DNA from: CAVURS01 sp963834425
GTDB taxonomy: Bacteria; Actinomycetota; Actinomycetes; Actinomycetales; CAVURS01
NCBI GenBank assembly: GCA_963834425.1
Contig: CAWIBR010000014.1
Location: forward strand, 1 to 64,000
Direction: 5' to 3'
Length of the DNA: 64,000 nucleotides
A model generated the notes under the pieces. It worked only from the letters and a program-made list of their open reading frames with translations. It ran no database searches and was not told the origin of the DNA. This document shows positions 17,628-25,615 of this stretch, piece after piece. Positions within the stretch are counted from its first letter, which is position 1. Each line of letters opens with the position of its first letter. Made by a program: the position numbers and the translations under genes.

Positions 17628-18005
17628 ATGAAGATCGGGGAGCTCGCCCGCAGAACCGACATCTCGACCCGGATGTTGCGCTACTACGAGGAGCAGGGGC
17701 TGCTGACCGCCCAGCGCGACGACAACGGCTACCGCTCGTACGCCGAGTCCTCGGCCGGGCAGGCCCTGCAGGTCCGCGGGCTGCTGGACTCGGGCCTGAC
17801 CACCGAGATCATCCGCGACCTGCTGCCGTGCCTGGCGGGCCGGCCGGATGGTGCAGGCGAGGGGTTGACCCCGCCGTACCTGTCAGCGGAGCTGGCCGGC
17901 GCGCTGTCCCAGCACCTGGAGCGGATCCAGAAACGGATCGACTGCCTGACCCGCAACCGGGACGCCGTCCGCGCTTACATCGCCGGCGCGCGAACGGCGT
18001 CCTGA
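17628..18005 (+). CDS. MerR-family transcriptional regulator
   Basis: DNA-binding regulator of 125 residues. The winged helix-turn-helix starts MKIGELARRTDISTRMLRYYEEQGLL, followed by NGYRSY and the dimerisation coiled coil (about 85-115). The effector-binding tail is very short and has a single cysteine (PCLAGR) in the linker region, so the inducer cannot be guessed. Divergent from the MFS pump, which it probably controls. Confidence 0.92.
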   Translation: MKIGELARRTDISTRMLRYYEEQGLLTAQRDDNGYRSYAESSAGQALQVRGLLDSGLTTEIIRDLLPCLAGRPDGAGEGLTPPYLSAELAGALSQHLERIQKRIDCLTRNRDAVRAYIAGARTAS

Positions 18006-18160
18006 CGGTCGAGACAATCCGTCGTGACCATCTGGCGCCACGCCGGCCGGCCGGGCCCGACCGGCGGTGAGTCGGGGTCGATCCACGACAGACTGTCTTG
18101 GCCGGCCGACACGCAGCCCGTGTGACTGCCGAGACTCGTGGTGTGGGTGTGGCTGGCGGG

Positions 18161-18166
18161 TAACGT
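18161..18166 (+). promoter_or_regulatory. Putative ftsK -10 box (leaderless)
   Basis: TAACGT lies 7 nt before ATG 18174. The rest of the 168-bp gap after the MerR gene shows no gene. Confidence 0.5.
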
Positions 18167-18173
18167 GGGGATC

Positions 18174-20897
18174 ATGGCGACCCGTACGTCTTCCCCCGCG
18201 CGGGCAACACAGGCTCGATCCTCCACAGGACCGGCCCGGACCTCCGCGCGCAGCCCCCGCCCACCGGCCAAGGGCGGCAAGCGACCAGCGAGTCGTAAGC
18301 CGCGGGCCTCGACCCGGCACGCCCGGCGCGGCGGCGCGTCGCCGCTGCCCGTCCGCGCGGTCAAAGGCGCCTGGATGGGTGCGGCTCATCTGGTCGGCGG
18401 GAGCGCCCGGCGGGTCGGCCACTCGGCGCGCGACCTCGACCCCGCGCTGCGCCGGGACGGCATCGGCTTCACCCTGATCGGCCTGGCGGTCGTCGTGGCC
18501 GCCAGCCTGTGGTGGGGGCTGGCCGGTCCGGTCGGACGCGCGGTGCAGGCCGTCGTCGAGGGGACCCTGGGACGGGTCGGGCTGGTCCTGCCGATCGTCC
18601 TGGTCGCGCTCGGGGTCCGGTTGCTGCGCCACCCGCAGGATGCGCAGGCCGGTGGCCGCCTGGGCATCGGTCTGGCCGCGCTGACCGTCTCGGCGACGGG
18701 GCTCGTGCACCTCTCGCAGCACCTGCCGGCACCGACCGACGGCGCCCAGCGGATGCGTGACGCGGGCGGCATGATCGGTTTCCTGGCCTCCAGCCCGCTC
18801 GAGGCGGCGGTCACCGGATACGGCGCCATCCTGCTGCTCCTACTTGTCGGTGCGTTCGGAGTCCTGGTCCTGACGGCCACCCCGGTGCACGCCGTCCCGG
18901 ACCGGCTGATCGAAGCCCGCGACCGCCTCTTCCACCGGTCGGCCCCGACCGACGAGGTCGCGGCTGACCTGCCCCCCAACGGGGTCAAGGCCGGCCAGGC
19001 CGCAGCCGACGCCCCGGCCTCGATGCTCACCCGGATCCGGCGTTCGCGCGGCGGCGCAGCGAAGACCGACGACGACGAGGGTGTTCGCGCCGGCGACGAG
19101 GCCTTCGAGACACCGTTGGAGAAGGCCGAACGCGAGGCTGGCGAGCGCGCCGGGCTGCGGCCGGGACAGCGCAAGCCGGTGGCACCCAACGAGCCCGCCG
19201 GCGCTCTGGCCGGTGCGGGAGCCACTTCCGCGCACGCCGATCCGGCCATACCGTCGATGGGACCGGCCGTCGTCGCGTTGCCGGCCAAGGAGCCGCTCTC
19301 GGCCCCGCCCACCCAGCCGCTGCCCCAACGGGTCGAGCAGCTGGCGCTGGCCGGTGACGTGACCTACACCCTGCCGGCGAGCGAGATCCTGACGCCGGGC
19401 ACCCCACACAAGGAGCGCAGTGCCGCCAACGACCGGGTGGTCGAGGCGCTGACCGAGGTGCTGACCCAGTTCGAGATCGACGCCCAGGTGACCGGTTTCA
19501 GTCGCGGGCCGACGGTGACCCGTTACGAGGTCGAACTCGGCCCGGGCATCAAGGTCGAGCGGGTCACGGCGCTGTCGAAGAACATCGCCTACGCCGTGGC
19601 GTCGGCGGATGTACGGATCCTCTCGCCGATCCCGGGCAAGAGCGCCATCGGCATCGAGATCCCCAACACCGACCGCGAGAAGGTCAGCCTCGGCGACGTG
19701 CTGCGCAGCCAGGCCGCCCGAGCGACCGAGCATCCGATGGTGATGGGGGTCGGCAAGGACGTCGAGGGCGGCTACGTCGTGGCCAACCTGGCCAAGATGC
19801 CGCACCTGCTCGTCGCGGGCGCGACCGGCGCGGGCAAGTCGAGCTTCATCAACTCGATGATCGTCTCGATCCTGATGCGCTCCACGCCGGACGAGGTCCG
19901 GATGGTCCTGGTCGACCCCAAGCGGGTCGAGCTCACGGCGTACGAAGGGATCCCGCACCTGATCACGCCGATCATCACGAACCCCAAGAAGGCCGCCGAG
20001 GCGCTCGCCTGGGTGGTCAAGGAGATGGAGGTCCGGTACGACGACCTGGCCGCCTTCGGGTTCAAGCACGTCGACGACTTCAACAAGGGCGTGCGGGCCG
20101 GGACGGTCAAGCCGCTGCCTGGCAGCGAGCGGGTCGTTGCGCCGTACCCCTATCTGCTGGTCATCGTCGACGAGCTGGCCGACCTGATGATGGTCGCCCC
20201 GCGCGACGTCGAGGAGTCGATCGTCCGGATCACCCAGCTGGCCCGGGCGGCGGGCATCCACCTGGTGCTCGCAACCCAGCGACCGAGCGTCGATGTGGTC
20301 ACCGGCCTGATCAAGGCCAACGTGCCGAGCCGGATGGCCTTCGCGACCAGTTCGCTCGCCGACTCGCGGGTCGTCCTGGACCAGCCGGGCGCGGAAAAGC
20401 TTGTGGGACAGGGAGATGCGCTGTTCCTGCCGATGGGTTCGAGCAAGTCGATGCGGGTGCAGGGTGCCTGGGTCACCGAGACCGAGGTGGCCAAGGTGGT
20501 CGAGCACGTGAAGACCCAGCTCGCACCGACCTACCGCTCCGACATTGCGGCACCGGTGCAGCAGAAGGTGATCGACGACGACATCGGCGACGACCTGGAC
20601 GTGCTGCTGCAGGCGACCGAGCTGGTGGTCTCGACCCAGTTCGGCTCGACCTCGATGCTCCAGCGCAAGCTGCGGGTCGGCTTCGCCAAGGCCGGCCGTC
20701 TGATGGACCTGCTGGAGTCGCGGGGGATCGTCGGCCCCAGCGAGGGCAGCAAGGCGCGCGACGTGCTGGTCAAGCCGGACGATCTTCCGGCGACGCTGGC
20801 CCTGCTGAGGGGCGAGGACCCGCCGGGTGAGCCGGTCGTCTTCGACCTCGAGGCGGTCACCGAGACCGCGGACGTGGCCGGACCCGTCGACCACTGA
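18174..20897 (+). CDS. ftsK: DNA translocase FtsK
   Basis: Septum-located DNA pump for chromosome segregation. The 907-residue protein has a basic N-terminal tail, four membrane segments (about 100-270), a Pro/Ala-rich linker, then the motor: FSRGPTVTRYEVELGPGIKV, Walker A GATGAGKSS near 550, LVDPKRVEL, Walker B LLVIVDELADLMM and ATQRPSVDVVTG. The C-terminal winged-helix gamma domain (STSMLQRKLRVGFAKAGRLMD) binds KOPS-like sites. ATG 18174 is preferred to an upstream GTG at 18138 because of the -10 box 7 nt before it. Confidence 0.95.
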   Translation: MATRTSSPARATQARSSTGPARTSARSPRPPAKGGKRPASRKPRASTRHARRGGASPLPVRAVKGAWMGAAHLVGGSARRVGHSARDLDPALRRDGIGFTLIGLAVVVAASLWWGLAGPVGRAVQAVVEGTLGRVGLVLPIVLVALGVRLLRHPQDAQAGGRLGIGLAALTVSATGLVHLSQHLPAPTDGAQRMRDAGGMIGFLASSPLEAAVTGYGAILLLLLVGAFGVLVLTATPVHAVPDRLIEARDRLFHRSAPTDEVAADLPPNGVKAGQAAADAPASMLTRIRRSRGGAAKTDDDEGVRAGDEAFETPLEKAEREAGERAGLRPGQRKPVAPNEPAGALAGAGATSAHADPAIPSMGPAVVALPAKEPLSAPPTQPLPQRVEQLALAGDVTYTLPASEILTPGTPHKERSAANDRVVEALTEVLTQFEIDAQVTGFSRGPTVTRYEVELGPGIKVERVTALSKNIAYAVASADVRILSPIPGKSAIGIEIPNTDREKVSLGDVLRSQAARATEHPMVMGVGKDVEGGYVVANLAKMPHLLVAGATGAGKSSFINSMIVSILMRSTPDEVRMVLVDPKRVELTAYEGIPHLITPIITNPKKAAEALAWVVKEMEVRYDDLAAFGFKHVDDFNKGVRAGTVKPLPGSERVVAPYPYLLVIVDELADLMMVAPRDVEESIVRITQLARAAGIHLVLATQRPSVDVVTGLIKANVPSRMAFATSSLADSRVVLDQPGAEKLVGQGDALFLPMGSSKSMRVQGAWVTETEVAKVVEHVKTQLAPTYRSDIAAPVQQKVIDDDIGDDLDVLLQATELVVSTQFGSTSMLQRKLRVGFAKAGRLMDLLESRGIVGPSEGSKARDVLVKPDDLPATLALLRGEDPPGEPVVFDLEAVTETADVAGPVDH

Positions 20898-20928
20898 GTC
20901 GGCCGCGCGGCCGATAGGTTGCACCCCT

Positions 20929-21402
20929 ATGCAGGGGTTGCAGTGGGTTGGACGTGCCGGTGCAGTCGGGTTGTTGGTACCCACCACGCGGCGACGCCGA
21001 CTCCCTCGCCGAGCGCGCTCGCTTCGGTCCAGAACCGGCTGCTCGGCCAGCCGGCCGCCTCGGCCGCGGCGCCGCTCGCGTCGGCCACCGCCGCCATTCA
21101 CCTGATCGGCATCGACAGCGGACACGACCCGGTTGGCGGCGGACGTTGTCCGGGTCAACGTGAGCGGTTCGACCACGGTCCTGACCTGGCGGTTGCGCAG
21201 TGCTGACGGCACGAGTGTGCCGGCAACGGGCAACTGGGCCTCCGGCGGCACATCGAGCGTCACCGACACCCGCGCGGTGGCGCTGATCGACACCGCCGAT
21301 CTCTACGCCACGTATCCGGCGCTGTCAGCCGGCGCGACCACGGTGACCGTCGCCATCCCCGGTTTCGCACCGATGCCGGACGTCCCGGTCACCCGCGGCT
21401 GA
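20929..21402 (+). pseudogene. Remnant of a small secreted protein, frameshifted
   Basis: The 582-bp gap between ftsK and rimO contains coding-like stretches in alternating frames. One reads GTHHAATPTPSPSALASVQNRLL ending HLIGIDSG, a low-complexity lipoprotein-like linker; the next (21133-21402) reads VVRVNVSGSTTVLTWRLRSADG to a TGA, a beta-rich domain. The likely start is ATG 20929 (MQGLQWVGRAGAVGLL). At least two shifts are needed to join them. No family recognised. The remaining bases are non-coding. Confidence 0.45.
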
Positions 21403-21466
21403 CGTCCCCGCCGTCGGACCATCGGCTCCGGCCGGTCCGCGTCCCGACGGCCGGTGTGCTGCGCCA

Positions 21467-21472
21467 TACAGT
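21467..21472 (+). promoter_or_regulatory. Putative rimO -10 box (leaderless)
   Basis: TACAGT lies 7 nt before ATG 21480 and supports that start over an in-frame codon at 21456. Confidence 0.45.
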
Positions 21473-21479
21473 TGGCGGC

Positions 21480-22958
21480 ATGGCCGCCCCCCGCACCGTC
21501 GCGCTCGTGACGCTGGGGTGCGCGCGCAACGAGGTCGACTCCGAGGAGCTCGCCGGCCGGCTCGAGGCGGGGGGCTGGACGCTCGTCGACGACGCGGCCG
21601 ACGCCGATGTCGCGGTGGTCAACACCTGCGGGTTTGTCGAGCAGGCCAAGAAGGACTCGATCGACACCCTGCTCGAAGCATCGGACCTGAAATCCGCGGG
21701 CCGGACCCAGGCGGTCGTCGCCGTGGGCTGCCTGGCCGAGCGGTACGGCGAGCAGCTGGCCGCCGAGCTGCCCGAGGCCGACGCGGTCCTGGGCTTCGAC
21801 TCCTACGCCGACATGTCCGCCCACCTGGACGCGATCCTGCACGGTGCCCGGCCGGCGGCCCACGTGCCGGTCGACCGGCGCAGCCTGCTGCCGCTGAGCC
21901 CGGTCGAGCGTCAGGGTGCTGGCCCGCTCGCGCCCGGCCACGCGAGCGGCATCGAGCCGGCCGCGGCGACGATCCCCGATCTGCCCGAGGGCATCGCGCC
22001 GCTGAGCGGCCCGCGGGTGGTCCGTCGCCGCCTGGACGGCCGGCCGTGGGCGCCGCTCAAGATTGCCTCCGGCTGCGACCGCCGGTGCGCCTTCTGCGCG
22101 ATCCCGTCGTTCCGGGGGGCGTTCGTGTCTCGCCGCCCGGCCGACGTGCTGACCGAGGCCCGGTGGCTCGGCCAGCAGGGGGTCAAGGAGATCTTCCTGG
22201 TCAGTGAGAACTCCACGTCGTACGGCAAGGATCTCGGTGACCTGCGTCTGCTCGAGACCATGCTCCCCGAGCTCGCGGCGGTGGAAGGCGTTGCGAGAGT
22301 GCGGGTTTCGTACCTCCAGCCGGCCGAGGTCCGCCCCGGTCTGCTCGACGTCATGGGCGGCACCGACGGGGTGGCGCCGTACTTCGACCTCTCCTTCCAA
22401 CATGCCTCCGGACCACTGTTGCGGCGGATGCGCCGGTTCGGCGACCGCGACAGCTTCCTCGGGCTGCTCGACCAGATCCGCTCCCGGGCCCCGCTCGCGG
22501 GCGTGCGGTCGAACGTCATCGTGGGCTTCCCCGGTGAGACCGAGGCCGACGTCGAGGAGCTGGCCGACTTCCTGACCGCCGCGCGGCTCGATGTCGTCGG
22601 CGTCTTCGGCTACTCCGACGAGGACGGCACGGAGGCTGAGGGGTACGACGGCAAGGTCGACCCGGGGGAGATCGCCGAGCGGGTGGCCTGGATCGGCGAC
22701 CTGGTCGAGGAGCTGACTGCGCAACGGGCACAGACGCGGCTGGGCGAGACCGTCGAGGTGCTCGTCGAGGAGGTGGACGGTGACGGGGCCGCCGAAGGGC
22801 GGGCCGCGCACCAGGGGCCGGACGTCGACGGCACCGTGCGCCTCGCCGCTCCGGATGAGCTGGCTGGGTCGATGCCGGTTGTCGGTCAGCTCGTGCGGGC
22901 CGTCGTCACGGGGAGCGAGGGCGTCGACCTGCTGGCCGCAGCCGTGGAACAGCGATGA
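21480..22958 (+). CDS. rimO: Ribosomal protein S12 methylthiotransferase
   Basis: Radical-SAM enzyme that methylthiolates an Asp of ribosomal protein S12. The N-terminal UPF0004 domain has LVTLGCARNEVDSEEL and NTCGFVEQAKKDSI; the radical-SAM cysteines are C199, C203 and C206 in SGCDRRCAFC; a TRAM domain closes the 492-residue protein. The arginine/asparagine signature at LGCARN separates RimO from MiaB. The stop overlaps pgsA by 4 bases. Confidence 0.96.
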   Translation: MAAPRTVALVTLGCARNEVDSEELAGRLEAGGWTLVDDAADADVAVVNTCGFVEQAKKDSIDTLLEASDLKSAGRTQAVVAVGCLAERYGEQLAAELPEADAVLGFDSYADMSAHLDAILHGARPAAHVPVDRRSLLPLSPVERQGAGPLAPGHASGIEPAAATIPDLPEGIAPLSGPRVVRRRLDGRPWAPLKIASGCDRRCAFCAIPSFRGAFVSRRPADVLTEARWLGQQGVKEIFLVSENSTSYGKDLGDLRLLETMLPELAAVEGVARVRVSYLQPAEVRPGLLDVMGGTDGVAPYFDLSFQHASGPLLRRMRRFGDRDSFLGLLDQIRSRAPLAGVRSNVIVGFPGETEADVEELADFLTAARLDVVGVFGYSDEDGTEAEGYDGKVDPGEIAERVAWIGDLVEELTAQRAQTRLGETVEVLVEEVDGDGAAEGRAAHQGPDVDGTVRLAAPDELAGSMPVVGQLVRAVVTGSEGVDLLAAAVEQR

Positions 22959-23584
22959 GCGACCCGGTCGCGGTGCCGGCCACCCCCGGCGTCAGCGTCT
23001 GGAACATCGCCAACGCCCTGACCTTCGTGCGGCTCCTGCTCGTGCCGGTTTTTGCCGTGCTGTTGCTGCACGACGGGGGGACCCAGGACGGCTGGCGGAT
23101 CGCCGCGACCGTGGTCTTCGCCATCGCCTCGCTGACCGATCGGCTGGATGGCGAGCTCGCGCGGCGCCGCGGCCTGATCACGGACCTCGGCAAGATCGTC
23201 GACCCGATCGCCGACAAGGCCCTGATCGGGACGGCGCTGGTCGGCCTGTCCTGGCTCGGCGAGCTGTCCTGGTGGGTCACGGTCATCGTCCTGGTCCGCG
23301 AGCTCGGGGTGACCGCCCTGCGTTTCGTCGTGATCCGGCACGGGGTGATGCCGGCCAGCCGTGGCGGCAAGGTCAAGACCTTCCTGCAAGCGGTGGCGAT
23401 CGGCCTCTACCTGCTGCCGCTCGAGGGGCCCGGGCAGGACATCGCGGCCGTGGTCATGGCCGCGGCCGTGGTGGTCACCGTCGTGACCGGGGCCGACTAC
23501 GTCGCCCGGGCCATCCGGCTGCGTCGCACCAGCGAGCGGGCCCAGCGCAAGCGGGCCGAGCGGGCGGCCCGGAGCGGGGGATGA
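22955..23584 (+). CDS. pgsA: CDP-diacylglycerol-glycerol-3-phosphate 3-phosphatidyltransferase
   Basis: Membrane enzyme of phosphatidylglycerol synthesis. The CDP-alcohol phosphotransferase motif reads DRLDGELARRRGLITDLGK then VDPIADK, with the four conserved aspartates; the family's usual first DG is present as LDG. It has about five hydrophobic segments in 209 residues. The ATG overlaps the rimO stop. The rimO-pgsA-cinA-clgR string is conserved in actinobacteria. Confidence 0.94.
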   Translation: MSDPVAVPATPGVSVWNIANALTFVRLLLVPVFAVLLLHDGGTQDGWRIAATVVFAIASLTDRLDGELARRRGLITDLGKIVDPIADKALIGTALVGLSWLGELSWWVTVIVLVRELGVTALRFVVIRHGVMPASRGGKVKTFLQAVAIGLYLLPLEGPGQDIAAVVMAAAVVVTVVTGADYVARAIRLRRTSERAQRKRAERAARSGG

Positions 23585-23591
23585 GCCGCTC

Positions 23592-24113
23592 GTGACCCTT
23601 CCGCCGTACGCCGAGATCGAGGCAGCCGCGCAGGATCTGGCTCGTGAGGTGATCCCCCTGGCCGTCGACCGAGGAGCCACGATCGCGGTTGCGGAGTCGC
23701 TGACCGCGGGACTGGTCGCCGGCACGCTGGCCTCGGTCCCGGGTGCCTCGCAGGCGCTGCGGGGTGGGGTGGTGGCCTATGCCACGGAGCTCAAGGCCGA
23801 GCTGTTGGGCGTCGACCCCGGCCTGCTCGCGCGGGGCGGCGCTGTCCAGGCCGAGGTGGCTCAGTCCATGGCCGCCGGTGTCTGTGCTCGCCTCGGCGCC
23901 GGCTTCGGCGCGGCCACGACCGGCGTGGCGGGCCCGGACCCGCAGGACGGCCGGCCGCCCGGCACTGTCTTTGTCGCCGTCCACAGTGGGTCGGGTGAAT
24001 CGGTGCTGGCCCGGGTTGGTGAGCAGGCACTGGCGGGGGACCGGGCGCAGGTCCGCTGGGAGAGCGTCCGGCTGGCCCTCCAGCTGTTGCGGGACGCACT
24101 GCAGGCGCCCTGA
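23592..24113 (+). CDS. cinA: CinA C-terminal-type nicotinamide-nucleotide amidase
   Basis: Stand-alone CinA C-terminal domain (PncC type), which deamidates NMN. The 173-residue protein shows AVAESLTAGLVAGTLASVPGAS, GGVVAYATELKAELL and TTGVAGPDPQDG, the family hallmarks. The N-terminal COG1058 domain of full CinA is absent, as is usual in actinobacteria. The GTG start is 8 bases after the pgsA stop. Confidence 0.93.
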   Translation: MTLPPYAEIEAAAQDLAREVIPLAVDRGATIAVAESLTAGLVAGTLASVPGASQALRGGVVAYATELKAELLGVDPGLLARGGAVQAEVAQSMAAGVCARLGAGFGAATTGVAGPDPQDGRPPGTVFVAVHSGSGESVLARVGEQALAGDRAQVRWESVRLALQLLRDALQAP

Positions 24114-24250
24114 CCGGCCCGCGGAGCGGTTGCCGGGGGACGTGATGGAGGGTCTGGCCGAGGACGTGGCGGAAGAAGTCGGCCCCAGGGGTCGTTTAAC
24201 CCGGCGTGATGACAGATGCTCCCCGCCGCTCGTTCGACCGTCCGCCGAGG

Positions 24251-24267
24251 TACGGTGTGACCACACC
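24251..24267 (+). promoter_or_regulatory. Putative clgR promoter overlapping a palindrome
   Basis: A -10-like TACGGT (24251-24256) overlaps GGTGTG-AC-CACACC (24254-24267), a perfect 6-2-6 palindrome. Such a site over the start of transcription could be an operator. The leader to ATG 24350 would be about 85 nt. Confidence 0.4.
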
Positions 24268-24349
24268 GGCCGCCGCGCGGCGACCGGGCAACGGCCAGCC
24301 AACCGGTCCGCACCCGCGGCCAGGCGGTCAGCCGGCGAAGGGAGGCGTG

Positions 24350-24655
24350 ATGGTCCTGCTCCGACACGAGATCGGCGATGTCCTGCGCGAGCAGCGGCAG
24401 AGCCAGGGTCGGACGTTGCGTCAGGTCTCGGGCGCCGCACGGGTCTCCCTGGGCTACCTCAGTGAGGTCGAGCGCGGCCAGAAGGAAGCCTCCTCGGAGC
24501 TGCTGGCCTCGATCTGCGGGGCCCTCGACCTGCCTCTGTCCGAGGTCCTGAGCCAGGTTTCCGAGCGGGTCGCCGATGCCGAGCGGGCCAGCGCCTCCGT
24601 CGCGTCCCTGCCCGTGGCGTCGGGCCGTGCGCAGGCCTTCGTCTCCGCCGCCTGA
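24350..24655 (+). CDS. clgR: ClgR-type helix-turn-helix regulator
   Basis: XRE-family activator of clp protease genes in actinobacteria, recognised from the HTH (LRQVSGAARVSLGYLSEVERGQKEASSELL) and its place downstream of pgsA-cinA. The 101-residue protein ends in FVSAA; hydrophobic, alanine-ended tails make ClgR a ClpP substrate in relatives. ATG 24350 is chosen because AGGGAGG precedes it; a longer reading from 24206 would add 48 non-conserved residues and contains the promoter-proximal palindrome. Confidence 0.88.
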   Translation: MVLLRHEIGDVLREQRQSQGRTLRQVSGAARVSLGYLSEVERGQKEASSELLASICGALDLPLSEVLSQVSERVADAERASASVASLPVASGRAQAFVSAA

Positions 24656-24673
24656 CCCAGCCCCGACTGTCTC

Positions 24674-25612
24674 TCAGCGCGCCCGCCGGCTCGAGCCGAG
24701 CGGGCGTTGCTGTCTCCCATCGTCCGTGGGGGCCGGCCCGCGTTGGCAGGTCGGGCAGTAGAACGCGACCCGATCGGCCGGCGGGACCCCTAACCGGGCC
24801 ACGCGCACCGTCGTGCCGCAACGCCGGCAGGGCCGTCCGGACCGGCCGTGCACGAACGCCTCGTGGCCCGGCCGGGCATCGCCGGTCGTCACCTGCCTGA
24901 CCCGGTCGCGGTTCAGCACGAGCAGCCGTCGAACGCGATCGACGATGCGGACGAGCGGCTCGTCGTCGCCGAGGTCGGGACTGGCGAGGTTACTGGTGAG
25001 GTCGGAGCTGGTGAGGTCGTGGACCGGTGTCCAGGGGGTGCGACCGAGCAGGAACATCGTCTCGGCCAGATAGAACGTGCCGACACCCGCCAGCACGCGC
25101 TGGTCCAGCAACGCCTCGCCGATCGTGCGGTCCGGCTGCGAGCGCAGGGTCGCGACCACCGCTGCCTGATCCCAGTCCGGGCCCAGGACATCCGGGCCGA
25201 GATGGCCGACGAGCGTGTGCTCCTCGCGGCTCGTGACGACGTCGAGCATCCCGAGGAGCAGTCCGGTAGCGGTCCACTCACGGTTGGCCAGGATCGCGCG
25301 GACGTCGTCCTCGCGCCGGCGGCCGGCCGCCGCCGGACCGGGCGCGGTCGGGTCGATCCGCCAGCTGCCGTCCATCCGCAGGTGCGAGTGCACAGTCACG
25401 GCCGGCTGGGCCGGGCGACCCGGTCCGCCCTGCGGAGGCGACAGGCGGATCAGGAGATGCTTGCCGCGCGCCACCACCTCCTGGACGGAGCGCCCGGTCA
25501 GGTCGGTCGTCGAGAGGCCCGGCCAGCGCAGATCGCACTGGACGAGCTCCCGGCCGGCGAGGGCCTGGTGGAGTCGGTCCGCCGTGCGCCAGACGGTGTC
25601 TCCCTCGGGCAC
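24674..25612 (-). CDS. nei: Fpg/Nei-family DNA glycosylase (Nei2-like)
   Basis: Base-excision repair glycosylase/AP lyase for oxidised bases. The mature N-terminus would be PEGDTVWRTA, with the catalytic proline and glutamate of the Nei branch. HSHLRMDGSW and the helix-two-turn-helix (LLDQRVLAGVGTFYLAE) follow, and a zinc finger CRRC ... CPTC ends the domain. Length 312. A DLTSSDLTSN repeat stretch is a local oddity. It starts 3 bases after lhr; an lhr-nei pair also occurs in Mycobacterium tuberculosis. Confidence 0.93.
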   Translation of the reverse strand: MPEGDTVWRTADRLHQALAGRELVQCDLRWPGLSTTDLTGRSVQEVVARGKHLLIRLSPPQGGPGRPAQPAVTVHSHLRMDGSWRIDPTAPGPAAAGRRREDDVRAILANREWTATGLLLGMLDVVTSREEHTLVGHLGPDVLGPDWDQAAVVATLRSQPDRTIGEALLDQRVLAGVGTFYLAETMFLLGRTPWTPVHDLTSSDLTSNLASPDLGDDEPLVRIVDRVRRLLVLNRDRVRQVTTGDARPGHEAFVHGRSGRPCRRCGTTVRVARLGVPPADRVAFYCPTCQRGPAPTDDGRQQRPLGSSRRAR

Positions 25613-25615
25613 GGC

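Noticed and set aside
20898..21132. Mobile element remnant between ftsK and rimO
   Set aside because: No terminal inverted repeats or transposase fragments; the coding pieces look like a small secreted protein.
24980..25030. Regulatory direct repeats in nei
   Set aside because: They are in-frame codon repeats encoding DLTSSDLTSN within the protein.
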